A stretch of 64,000 bases of DNA from Acidobacteriota bacterium (GTDB taxonomy: Bacteria > Acidobacteriota > Terriglobia > Terriglobales > Acidobacteriaceae). The number at the start of each line of letters is the position of its first letter. The first letter of the stretch is position 1. This document shows, piece after piece, positions 17,814 through 25,570 of the stretch. A program made the translations under genes and the position numbers. The stretch spans positions 744,001-808,000 of the forward strand of contig JACPYL010000010.1 in NCBI GenBank assembly GCA_016196065.1, written 5' to 3'. The notes under the pieces were generated by a model, which saw only the letters and a program-made list of their open reading frames with translations, searched no databases and was not told the DNA's origin.

Positions 17814-18491
17814 TTAGAGTTTCATCCAAAGCAGCACAATCAGATACACCCAAAGCGCGCCCATGAAATGCCAGTAATGCGCGGTGGCAACCAGAGTATT
17901 TTGCCGTAAAGCCGACTGACCGAGCTTGCGAATAACGTGAATCAGTCCGCCTAGACCACCCAAGACGTGCAGCGCGTGTGTGGCAGTCAGCACGTAGAAA
18001 AAGGAACTGCTTGGATTAGTGGCTAGATACATTCCCTGCGCCCGCAATTGCGTCCAGGCAATATATTGACCAGCGACAAAGAGCAGGCCGAGAAACAAAG
18101 TGACATACAGCCAGCGTGACGGGCTCTCAGAGCTACTTCTCAAACCACCCATGAAGGCGGCGATACGTCGACGCGCAATTTCGAGAGTTGCGCTGCTGGC
18201 AAGCAGTAGAAACGTGTTGAGATAAAGGATCGACGGCAATCTAAAAGTCTGCCAGTCCAGCGATGATCCCTTGCGAACGATCAGTGCGCTGGTAAACGCG
18301 GCAAACATCATGGTGATGGCGAACAGTACCACCCAGATGGCAGTCGACGAGGGTGGTGGTGAATAATCTAGTGCCGCATGCAGGTTGCCGCCCGCTGGAA
18401 CGAGATTTTTCCAACCGCGGTTCCCGATGTGTCCTTGGTCGGGCTGGCGGTTCGGGTCTATTTGCGGTGGTTCATGTACCGTACTTGCCAT
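17814..18491 (-). CDS. Cytochrome c oxidase subunit III-like protein (first of two)
   Basis: A 225-aa membrane protein of the subunit III family with five helices, including ATHALHVLGGLGGLIHVI and the closing HYWHFMGALWVYLIVLLW. ATG 18491 is chosen over the longer frame to 18710, which would overlap the coding end of subunit I; GAGGAG lies 11 nt upstream. The cytosolic N-terminus (about 55 residues) is Pro- and Gly-rich. Compared with the following gene it is more divergent, so the pair looks like an ancient duplication with different roles rather than a recent copy. Confidence 0.85.
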   Translation of the reverse strand: MASTVHEPPQIDPNRQPDQGHIGNRGWKNLVPAGGNLHAALDYSPPPSSTAIWVVLFAITMMFAAFTSALIVRKGSSLDWQTFRLPSILYLNTFLLLASSATLEIARRRIAAFMGGLRSSSESPSRWLYVTLFLGLLFVAGQYIAWTQLRAQGMYLATNPSSSFFYVLTATHALHVLGGLGGLIHVIRKLGQSALRQNTLVATAHYWHFMGALWVYLIVLLWMKL

Positions 18492-18532
18492 AACGTTCCA
18501 AACTCCTCTTCGGCGAGGAAGTTCCTCGTAGG

Positions 18533-20314
18533 TTATTTCTCGTCGTGCTCGGTCTTGACTTGCTCGGGCGAAGTCTGCATCAGATAATCGCCAACCGAAC
18601 TCTCCACGCCATATTGATAGGGATCGTGGTAGACCACGGGGTGTTTCCCGCCGAAATTGTCGAAAGGCGGAGGCGTGGCCGTACTCCACTCCAGCGAAGT
18701 TGCCTCCCACGGGTTATCTGGCGCGGGTTTGCCCCAATAGCGGCTGTGAATAAGGTTGTAGAGAAAAACCAGTTGCGCAGCGCCCGTGATCAGGGCCGCT
18801 ACGGTGATAAAGCGGTGGACTGGAATCAGAGGTTGTAGGAAGTCGTCAGTGAAGGTTGAATAACGGCGTATGTTGCCGGCCATACCCAGGTAATGGAATG
18901 GCATAAAAATGCAATACGCTCCCACGAAGCTCAACCAGAAATGAAGTTTCCCCAGAGTCTCGTTCATCATTCGTCCAGCCATCTTGGGAAACCAGAAGTA
19001 AGTTCCCGCGAAGATGCCGAACATGGCCGCGACGCCCATCACCAGGTGGAAATGACCCACAACAAAGTAAGTAGCGTGCAGCATGATATCGATGGATGGC
19101 TGAGCCAGAAAGAAGCCGCTCACGCCGCCACTGACGAACATCGAAATAAAGCCCAAGGCAAACAGAGAAGCCGAGTTGATTCGGAGCTTGGAACCGTACA
19201 GGCTGAAAGTCCATATCAATACGACGACTGTCGACGGGATCGTAATGACCAACGTGGGGAAAGAAAATGCCAGCGAAGAAAACGGATTCATGCCACTGAC
19301 AAACATGTGATGGCCGTAGACCATGTAGCTAAGAACGGCCAGTGCTCCCATGGAATATATGAGCACCCTTGCGCTCAGCATCGGCCGGCGCATGTTGGTG
19401 ATTAGGACATGCGAGACAATGCCGATGCCGGGCACAATCGCGATATAGACCTCAGGATGTCCGAAGAACCAGAACAGGTGCTGCCAGAGAAGAGTCGAGC
19501 CGCCCGAGTGCGGCAGCACTTGATCATTCAACACCAGATTTGAGGCAACAAAGAAGCTGGTTCCGGCGACGTGGTCAAGGATAACCAGGATACAAGCCGG
19601 CATTAACACGGCAAATGCTGTCAGACCCATGCACGAGGTAATGAACCACGCCCAAGCAGAGAGGGGCAGGCGCATGAGGCTCATCCCTTTAACTCTCAGA
19701 TCTAGAGTCGTGGGAATGAAATTCAATGAGCCCAACAACTGGCCAACACAAAACAAAGCAATGGAAATTGCCCAAAGAACGACACCCGTACCTTGTCCCG
19801 GACCTCCCACCGCACCGATCGAATTGAGCGGTGCGTATTGGGTCCAGCCACCCAATGTTGGTCCATCGCCTACAAAGAATGAGGCCATCAGCACAAGAAA
19901 AGCGACGAAGGTGACCCAAAAAGACATCATGTTGAAACGGGGGAAGGGCATGTCTTCCGCGCCGACCTGGATGGGCAAAAAGAAGTTGCCGAACGCGGCG
20001 AAGGGCGCGGTTGTGAGCACAAAAAAGACCATGATGGTTCCGTGCATGGTCATCAATTGCAGGTAGTACTCCGGCGTCATCACGCCACCAGGGGCCCCGC
20101 TGGAAGAAAGCAACTGCAGGCCGGGGATGGCAGCATTGTTCCAAGCAAGGTGAATGCGCATCAGCCAGGAGAGAAACATTCCGACAATAGCGGCGAACAG
20201 GGCCAGCGCATAATACTGTTTCCCGATTACCTTGTGGTCCTGGCTGAAGATGTGCTTCCGAATGAAACTGGTCGGAGGAGCATGGTGCGCCGCTTGCACT
20301 GACGTGTCGTGCAT
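18533..20314 (-). CDS. ctaD: Cytochrome c oxidase subunit I, A-type, K-channel lysine absent
   Basis: The 593-aa catalytic subunit of a heme-copper oxygen reductase in the inner membrane. GAGGTGAGG precedes ATG 20314. Visible ligands: H91 and H423 (low-spin haem), H421 (high-spin haem), CuB H286, H335 and H336, and the cross-linked Y290 in HPEVY. E288 of the D-channel and the entrance motif EDMPFPRFN (D121, N128) are retained, which places it with A1-type enzymes. The K-channel lysine, found in PTGIKVFSW of classical enzymes, aligns with V364 in IPSTVVVLIW. Haem type cannot be read from sequence; ctaB is nearby but no ctaA, so haem O or haem A made elsewhere are both possible. Confidence 0.95.
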   Translation of the reverse strand: MHDTSVQAAHHAPPTSFIRKHIFSQDHKVIGKQYYALALFAAIVGMFLSWLMRIHLAWNNAAIPGLQLLSSSGAPGGVMTPEYYLQLMTMHGTIMVFFVLTTAPFAAFGNFFLPIQVGAEDMPFPRFNMMSFWVTFVAFLVLMASFFVGDGPTLGGWTQYAPLNSIGAVGGPGQGTGVVLWAISIALFCVGQLLGSLNFIPTTLDLRVKGMSLMRLPLSAWAWFITSCMGLTAFAVLMPACILVILDHVAGTSFFVASNLVLNDQVLPHSGGSTLLWQHLFWFFGHPEVYIAIVPGIGIVSHVLITNMRRPMLSARVLIYSMGALAVLSYMVYGHHMFVSGMNPFSSLAFSFPTLVITIPSTVVVLIWTFSLYGSKLRINSASLFALGFISMFVSGGVSGFFLAQPSIDIMLHATYFVVGHFHLVMGVAAMFGIFAGTYFWFPKMAGRMMNETLGKLHFWLSFVGAYCIFMPFHYLGMAGNIRRYSTFTDDFLQPLIPVHRFITVAALITGAAQLVFLYNLIHSRYWGKPAPDNPWEATSLEWSTATPPPFDNFGGKHPVVYHDPYQYGVESSVGDYLMQTSPEQVKTEHDEK

Positions 20315-20371
20315 ATCCTCACCTCTTGATGATGTGTCGATTCGCCCGCGCTCAAGCGTGGTCGGGCTGAC

Positions 20372-21172
20372 CTACTGCCCTGCTTGTTGCTTAAGCCAAT
20401 TGTCGAAGTCCTGCTGGGACATCACTTCGAGATACGCCTTCATGTTGTAGTGCCCCAAGCCACATAGTTGGGTACAAACGATTTCGTATTTGCCGACCTT
20501 CGTTGCCGTGAAGTGCAGCGAAACGTCCAACCCGGGAACAAAGTCCTGCTGCACACGTAACTCGCGGACGAAGAAGGAATGTCCCACATCTTTCGCGTGC
20601 ATGAGGAGATGGACTTCCTTATTGACAGGGATCGCCATCTCGGCAGCCACGATGTCGTCCCGTGCATCCACGTCGTGCTCAGGATCAAGTCCAAAGATAT
20701 TCTGAGAACCTTCGTTAATAAGCTCGGGGCGAAGGCCACCGAACTTACCATCAGGGCCGGGATAGCGAAAATAAAAAGCGAATTGCCCGGCTTGAACCTG
20801 GATGGGCATGGCATTGGCTGAGGGCGCATCGAGGTAGACGTTAGCCCACGCCTTCACTCCGAATACACCCAGGGCCATGACTTCTACTCCGACGACTAGC
20901 AACGCAGCAATCACCAAGCCCTTGGCGCCGCCCGGAAAACTCTTGATCTTCGCGTCCGGGCCACGATTGGAAAACTTCCAGATAAACAGCGCCAAAATGA
21001 ATTGGGCCGCGAGGAAAGAGATGCCCGCCTCAGCCATGGTTTCAGACATCTGCTCATCGATTAAAGCTCCATGAGTCGAGATGTCTTCTGGGGCCACCCA
21101 AGTGTGTCGCAGGATGGGGATCGCGGAAAAGATCGCGATGAGAACGATGGTGATCGAAAACAATTTCGCCAT
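20372..21172 (-). CDS. coxB: Cytochrome c oxidase subunit II with CuA site
   Basis: A 266-aa subunit that accepts electrons from a periplasmic donor and passes them to subunit I. The CuA ligand set is complete: H198 (VGHSFF), C233 and C237 (CTQLC), H241 and M244. Three hydrophobic segments precede the cupredoxin domain (about 4-22, 45-66, 84-106), one more than usual, and there is an acidic insert around 138-172 (EHDVDARDD). There is no fused cytochrome c domain, so a separate donor is needed; the operon supplies a diheme cytochrome and a cupredoxin-like protein. ATG 21172 follows AGAGGG at 10 nt; the longer frame to 21232 is not favoured. Confidence 0.93.
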   Translation of the reverse strand: MAKLFSITIVLIAIFSAIPILRHTWVAPEDISTHGALIDEQMSETMAEAGISFLAAQFILALFIWKFSNRGPDAKIKSFPGGAKGLVIAALLVVGVEVMALGVFGVKAWANVYLDAPSANAMPIQVQAGQFAFYFRYPGPDGKFGGLRPELINEGSQNIFGLDPEHDVDARDDIVAAEMAIPVNKEVHLLMHAKDVGHSFFVRELRVQQDFVPGLDVSLHFTATKVGKYEIVCTQLCGLGHYNMKAYLEVMSQQDFDNWLKQQAGQ

Positions 21173-21250
21173 GATGCTTTGCCCTCTGATTGCTGCTTCC
21201 GACCTGTAGCGAAAGCGCAGCGACGCGCACAAACCGCCGCTGCTCTTCCG

Positions 21251-21952
21251 TCAGTAAGCCTTCGCCTTGAAGGTAAAGTTCACGTCCTTGGTTTCGTTAC
21301 CTGTGATGGTGACGTCGGCAGTCTGTGTGCCGTAATCCTCATGCCAGGCAGTGACGGTGTACTTGCCAGGGGGCAGATTCGGGAGCTTGAACTCTCCACC
21401 ACCCTTGCTCAGGTCGTAGTGATTGGTGTTGAGCACTGCGAAAATACCATGCATCCAAGGATGAACATTGCACTTCACCGAGATGAATTCGGCTTTGTCA
21501 TATTTCTCGGACAAGGGCGGCGTTCCGGGTGGCTGGGATTTGTTCCACTCGCGGTTCACCTTGGCCAGCGGATGGATGTTGTGCGAAGTTTGGTCGCTGT
21601 TGATGACCTTCAGTTCCTGGTTGACGTGCATGGGCAGAACATGCGGAATGTACTGGCAACCCTTCTGCTCGAAGGTAACAGCCTGCGACGGAACCTGGCC
21701 GTCATCGGGCGCGCCGGATGAGATATACACCACGACGTTTTCCAGCGCGTTGTTGGGGCCGGCTACCACTGTTTCGACCGTCACGGGTGTGACATGCTGC
21801 TTGGCACAGCTAGGTTCCTTGGACATGTCGATAGGTTTTTGCTTCGCAGGGGTCCCCGTATAGACGACTTTGCCGCTGACGGTTCCAGCGAACAGCAGAG
21901 CGGGAAAAACCAGTAGAGCCATCAGTGCGATCAGTGTTTGTTTTGTGCGCAT
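21251..21952 (-). CDS. Periplasmic cupredoxin-like protein with carboxypeptidase-regulatory-like tail
   Basis: A 233-aa exported protein (signal peptide about residues 1-22). The central domain resembles a plastocyanin/cupredoxin fold with a candidate type 1 copper set: His in SHNIHP (H124 or H127), C161, H164 and M167 in KCNVHPWMH. The last 45 residues (GGGEFKLPNLPPGKYTVTAW) resemble a carboxypeptidase-regulatory-like beta module. ATG 21952 has AGGAGA about 10 nt upstream. Lying between the diheme cytochrome and subunit II genes, it is a plausible copper electron shuttle to CuA; methylamine-utilisation-like annotation of related proteins gives no specific function. Confidence 0.78.
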   Translation of the reverse strand: MRTKQTLIALMALLVFPALLFAGTVSGKVVYTGTPAKQKPIDMSKEPSCAKQHVTPVTVETVVAGPNNALENVVVYISSGAPDDGQVPSQAVTFEQKGCQYIPHVLPMHVNQELKVINSDQTSHNIHPLAKVNREWNKSQPPGTPPLSEKYDKAEFISVKCNVHPWMHGIFAVLNTNHYDLSKGGGEFKLPNLPPGKYTVTAWHEDYGTQTADVTITGNETKDVNFTFKAKAY

Positions 21953-21983
21953 GTAAGTCATTTCTCCTGGAATCACGATTTCG

Positions 21984-22886
21984 TTAGTGCCCGCCGACGT
22001 GCGTTTCCATTGTGGAATTCGACGGAGAAGCGTTCTCCGACTTGTTTTCCAGCGTCTTGAATGTTGACGGACCGCCCGCGCCTTTCAGGACATCGTTCTC
22101 CTTGCTGCGCCGTTCGGTTTGCAGTGTTCGCAGATAATGCACAAGATCCCAGGCATCGTTCGGCTGAATCACGTCCGCGAACGAAGGCATGGGCGTGCCG
22201 TCGACCCCGGTCATGAAGATGCGGTAGAGATCCTGATTTTCCGAACCGCACTTGAAGCGCGAATCGTTGTGACCTTGCGAAAAATTGTACGGACGAATGG
22301 GTTGATCCTTGCTGTCGGTCAGGGTCGAGGCCGAAGGTCCATCGCCGTGTCCCTGTTGCCCGTGGCACTTCCAGCATTCCATCTTCTGAAAGAGTTCATG
22401 GCCGTGCCGGATGCTTTCAATGGTGACGGGAGTCTCCGGCGGGATCTTGATTGGGTCGCCGGGCTTCTCGGTTTTCCAACGGTCCGAAAAAGTTTTGATG
22501 TAGGCGACGAGATCCTGCCGGTTCTCCTCGCTCAGCGGGCGCCAGGACGGCATGTTGCTGGCCTGTACTCCGCGAATCAGCGTGTTGATCAGATCCGAAT
22601 CGAGTGGGAGCGTCCCGGTCGGGGTGGACCGGCACTTAAACGTAGCTGCGGTAAAGTCGCGCGGCTTTGGGTCGATGAAGGCGGCGTTGTCGCCGTTGCC
22701 GTCACCGAACGTACCGTGGCAATACACGCAGTACCGCAGGTACAATCCGTGACCGCGCTGTTCGGCGGGGGCCAGGCCATCGTGCTTGGTGGGATAGCCG
22801 GAACTGATCCCGGCATTCTGGGCGAGCGCACTACCCGCGATCGCGGCAAGGAGCAAGATCGAGTGGCAAATCATTCGGCTCTTCAT
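21984..22886 (-). CDS. Periplasmic diheme cytochrome c
   Basis: A 300-aa exported protein (signal peptide about 1-22) with two class I cytochrome c domains. Haem sites are CVYCH (C53-H57) and CWKCH (C171-H175); likely axial Met ligands are M112 (SNMPSW) and M233 (TPMPSF). ATG 22886 follows GGGAGAG. A polar, Ser/Asn-rich tail of about 45 residues ends in His. It sits between the outer-membrane cytochrome-porin and the cupredoxin/oxidase genes, so it is the natural periplasmic carrier between outer membrane and oxidase. That path is inference from gene order. Confidence 0.92.
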   Translation of the reverse strand: MKSRMICHSILLLAAIAGSALAQNAGISSGYPTKHDGLAPAEQRGHGLYLRYCVYCHGTFGDGNGDNAAFIDPKPRDFTAATFKCRSTPTGTLPLDSDLINTLIRGVQASNMPSWRPLSEENRQDLVAYIKTFSDRWKTEKPGDPIKIPPETPVTIESIRHGHELFQKMECWKCHGQQGHGDGPSASTLTDSKDQPIRPYNFSQGHNDSRFKCGSENQDLYRIFMTGVDGTPMPSFADVIQPNDAWDLVHYLRTLQTERRSKENDVLKGAGGPSTFKTLENKSENASPSNSTMETHVGGH

Positions 22887-22898
22887 GTGCACTCTCCC

Positions 22899-24272
22899 TT
22901 AGAACGCGAAGTCGAATCCGGTGAACAAGCTGTTGCTGCGCTGGTCGGCGCCGGTGTCCGACGTCTTGGTCGATTTCAACGTGGAGAACTCGATATGCCA
23001 CGCAAAACCCGCGCGGCTGTTGATGAATGGGTAGTACCGGTACGCCGCTGTAAACACGTCGGTATTGCCGAAATCTTTCGGTAAGTCGACCACCGGCTGG
23101 GTCGACATGCGCACGATCTCGTACCGTCCCAAAACGAAATGTTTGGGCGAAAAGAGATAGTGGCCTTCGAACGTACCGGTATTCCAAGATGCGCCCCGAA
23201 TACCTTCCGGAATCTCATCCGGCGGCGTATTCGCCGGAACATTGTTGGACAGCAGAGCGTTGTCAGACGCACGCTGGAAAACGCCCTCCAGATCGAACTT
23301 CCCGATGTATAAGTTGCCATAAGCGCCGGCTCGATAGAACGACCGATTCCCACGCCCAGTCCCTCCAATCGGATTTCCATCTCCATCGGTCAGGAAGTAA
23401 GTCGGACGAAGTCCGGCGACTCCAAACACGCCCACTCTCTGCAGCCCAAGCTTGCCCGCCATGAACCCCTGGCTGATGTGCAGTGCGCCATCGTAGCTCC
23501 TTCCGCCGGGAAGTCCGAGGTTGCCGTTGGTGCTGCTGATCAGCGAAGCCGCGTAGCGCGTGTGGTCGTCGAGGGAGTGTCCCATCAACTCGACTCCGAG
23601 CTGATTCTCCCCCACCGTGAAGTCATTGATGTTGTTCCCACCGAACGGGACGTAGTGGTAAAGCTGATACGCTCCGCCCTGATTGGAGAATGTCATCATT
23701 CGCTTCTCGGAGAGCGGCCCGTCCAATTCGAACTTTCCAAACTTCAAGTTGAACCACGGAGAGCCCTTGATGTTGTCGATTCGAATGTTGGCCGACTCAA
23801 AACCTACCGTTCCGGCCACGCCATCGATGGACGGCACCAGTAGGAAGGAAATGTTTTTGGCGAGCGTGCCCCCGGTCAGGATGTCGATGCCCGTGAGATC
23901 GAAGCCCGAGGTGTTTATCGTTCTCTCAACCGTGCCATCGCCCGACTGCACCGTCTGATGTCCGGCGCTTTCATAGTGCCAGTGCGGAGTAATGCGCATG
24001 GCCACCGGCCAGTATGAAGGGTTCATCCAGATCGGCGAATCGCGATCGTTGTTGAGCTGGTAGCCGTTGTCTTTGAAGTTCTGTCCGAAGCTATTCAGCT
24101 TCGGCCAAGCTTCGTGACAAGCTGAACAAGGCAACCCATACTTTCGGGCGAAGGCCGGGATCGCATATCCGGGCGTGCTATTCAGGACCACCAGCAACAG
24201 CAGCAGCCCAGCAAAATAAATAGCCGGGCGGATCTGCGTTCGATACGCGCAAACATGGGAGGGCTTAGGCAT
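22899..24272 (-). CDS. Cyc2-like outer-membrane monoheme cytochrome-porin fusion
   Basis: A 457-aa protein. After the signal peptide (hydrophobic 18-30, ending PGYA) comes AIPAFARKYGLPCSACHEAW with a single haem site C49-S-A-C52-H53, then PKLNSFGQNFKDNGYQL. The remaining 380 residues are alternating amphipathic strands ending in Phe (GFDFAF), as expected for an outer-membrane beta-barrel. The N-terminal pattern (Ala-x-Pro-x-Phe-Ala-Arg, CxxCH, then Pro-x-Leu-Asn and a Gly-Tyr) is the pattern of Cyc2-type fused cytochrome-porins that pass electrons from extracellular Fe(II) inward. Family placement is by eye; many relatives lack a known function. ATG 24272 has GAGAGGA 6 nt upstream. It is the first gene of the oxidase operon. 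Confidence 0.78.
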   Translation of the reverse strand: MPKPSHVCAYRTQIRPAIYFAGLLLLLVVLNSTPGYAIPAFARKYGLPCSACHEAWPKLNSFGQNFKDNGYQLNNDRDSPIWMNPSYWPVAMRITPHWHYESAGHQTVQSGDGTVERTINTSGFDLTGIDILTGGTLAKNISFLLVPSIDGVAGTVGFESANIRIDNIKGSPWFNLKFGKFELDGPLSEKRMMTFSNQGGAYQLYHYVPFGGNNINDFTVGENQLGVELMGHSLDDHTRYAASLISSTNGNLGLPGGRSYDGALHISQGFMAGKLGLQRVGVFGVAGLRPTYFLTDGDGNPIGGTGRGNRSFYRAGAYGNLYIGKFDLEGVFQRASDNALLSNNVPANTPPDEIPEGIRGASWNTGTFEGHYLFSPKHFVLGRYEIVRMSTQPVVDLPKDFGNTDVFTAAYRYYPFINSRAGFAWHIEFSTLKSTKTSDTGADQRSNSLFTGFDFAF

Positions 24273-24673
24273 ACGATCCTCTCTGCAGTCTGAGAATGTG
24301 ACGGGTAAAATCGAGCGTAGATAAGGGTAGAGCGCGCCGGGCAAGGACTCCCGGTGCTTTGTGGCCGCGAGTTCGCGACACTACGGCGAACTCCGAGGAA
24401 TCTCCAGGTTCCCTCAAGTAAACGCCATCCTTGCTACCCCAAGCTTTGGAGCGGGACTATACTCGGCCTCTTGCTTCGGAGTCAAGGAGTCTTTGATTTT
24501 TTTGATGAGCCCAATCGAAAAAGTAAATCGCCCTGGCAATATCCCGGCTGCGGCGTGGGATTTTTGCAGTGGAGATTCGCGAGCTAAGTCCGCAGACAAA
24601 AAGGCGCGTTGGCAGCGACGACGAATCGCTACGCGGCGATTGATCTTGACTTTGGCTTTCGTCGAGAGTAGGT
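24273..24673. promoter_or_regulatory. Divergent promoter region between oxidase and ctaB operons
   Basis: About 400 bp separate the divergent respiratory operons. On the plus strand TTGACT (24646-24651) and TAGGTA (24669-24674) are 17 bp apart, a possible sigma70 promoter. If real, it would place the transcript start after the ATG at 24674 and favour the ATG at 24707 for the next gene. No clear minus-strand promoter or operator is seen. Confidence 0.35.
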
Positions 24674-25570
24674 ATGCATGCACTTGGAGTGATCGTTCGA
24701 CCGCCTATGTTTCGCTCAATGCAGCGCTGCGTATCAGGCCGTTGCTTGTCTCAAATCGCGAAGTGCCTCGCATGGTTCCTGTTCGCCGCGCTCCCCTGTT
24801 TCGCCCAGGAAGGTGGATTCAACGGGTCGCTCGATGATCCGGAATCTGAAGTGCTTAAAGCCGTGGACCTGGTCGCGAATGATTCCGTCGTTTATGGAAC
24901 TTACTCCTACGAAAAAGAAAAACAACTGAAGGGTGCAAAGCCAGCAAGCTCGGTGAGCGTATTCCGCGATGTTCCCGGTAATGCCCGAGTATTTTTCAAA
25001 GTCCTTGAGAACGTGCTCGCCCCACGCCATTTCAAGGAGACCGCCGACCTGGGCACGATCTACTTGCGCTACATTGTGCAGGGGACCAGTCCCAGTTCAA
25101 CCGCGATTCACATCGACGCCCTCTACGTGGAGAAGAACCGACGTCGTCAACACCAGTCGGATGGAACGGTCGAGCACAGCGAATTTGAAGCCATCAAGGA
25201 TCGCCTGGAGAAGATGCACGGCGACGCTAAAGCTGTCAGCGAGATGGCTGAGCAGCACTCCGCAACAGCGCCACCGGCAAACGAGGGTCGTGCAAGCGGA
25301 AACATTGTCGAGACCAATACGTCGCCACTTGCTTCCGAGGACGATTTGGAAAAGCACGTCGCAAGCCTGAAACACAGTATTGAAGTGCGCACGGCAGCGG
25401 GTGGAGCCGCGTTGAAAGCCGCTCCCTATCGCACTGCCGCCACGTTGCAACCGTTGCATGAGAAGGCCGAGTTACTGGTCGTCGTGTTAACCAAATACTG
25501 GTATGGCGTGGAAACCGCCGACGGACATCGCGGATGGATTCATCGCAGTCAGGTAGAAGCCCTGCCATGA
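24674..25570 (+). CDS. Exported SH3-like domain protein, first gene of ctaB operon
   Basis: A 298-aa protein with an export signal (about residues 27-44, CLAWFLFAALPCFAQ). A conserved-looking middle domain (about 50-160; VFFKVLENVLAPRHFKETAD, then GTIYLRYIVQG) has no family I recognise. A linker follows, and a C-terminal bacterial SH3-like domain (about 235-298, ending YWYGVETADGHRGWIHRSQV). Start is uncertain: ATG 24674, 24707 and 24719 are all in frame. Its TGA overlaps the ATG of the next gene (ATGA at 25567-25570), indicating translational coupling. SH3b domains usually bind peptidoglycan or proteins in the periplasm; a role in oxidase or haem assembly is inference from context. Confidence 0.7.
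   Translation: MHALGVIVRPPMFRSMQRCVSGRCLSQIAKCLAWFLFAALPCFAQEGGFNGSLDDPESEVLKAVDLVANDSVVYGTYSYEKEKQLKGAKPASSVSVFRDVPGNARVFFKVLENVLAPRHFKETADLGTIYLRYIVQGTSPSSTAIHIDALYVEKNRRRQHQSDGTVEHSEFEAIKDRLEKMHGDAKAVSEMAEQHSATAPPANEGRASGNIVETNTSPLASEDDLEKHVASLKHSIEVRTAAGGAALKAAPYRTAATLQPLHEKAELLVVVLTKYWYGVETADGHRGWIHRSQVEALP

Noticed and set aside
22119-23084. 321-aa plus-strand open frame across the diheme cytochrome and porin genes
   Set aside because: It crosses two well supported genes antisense and shows no recognisable domain.
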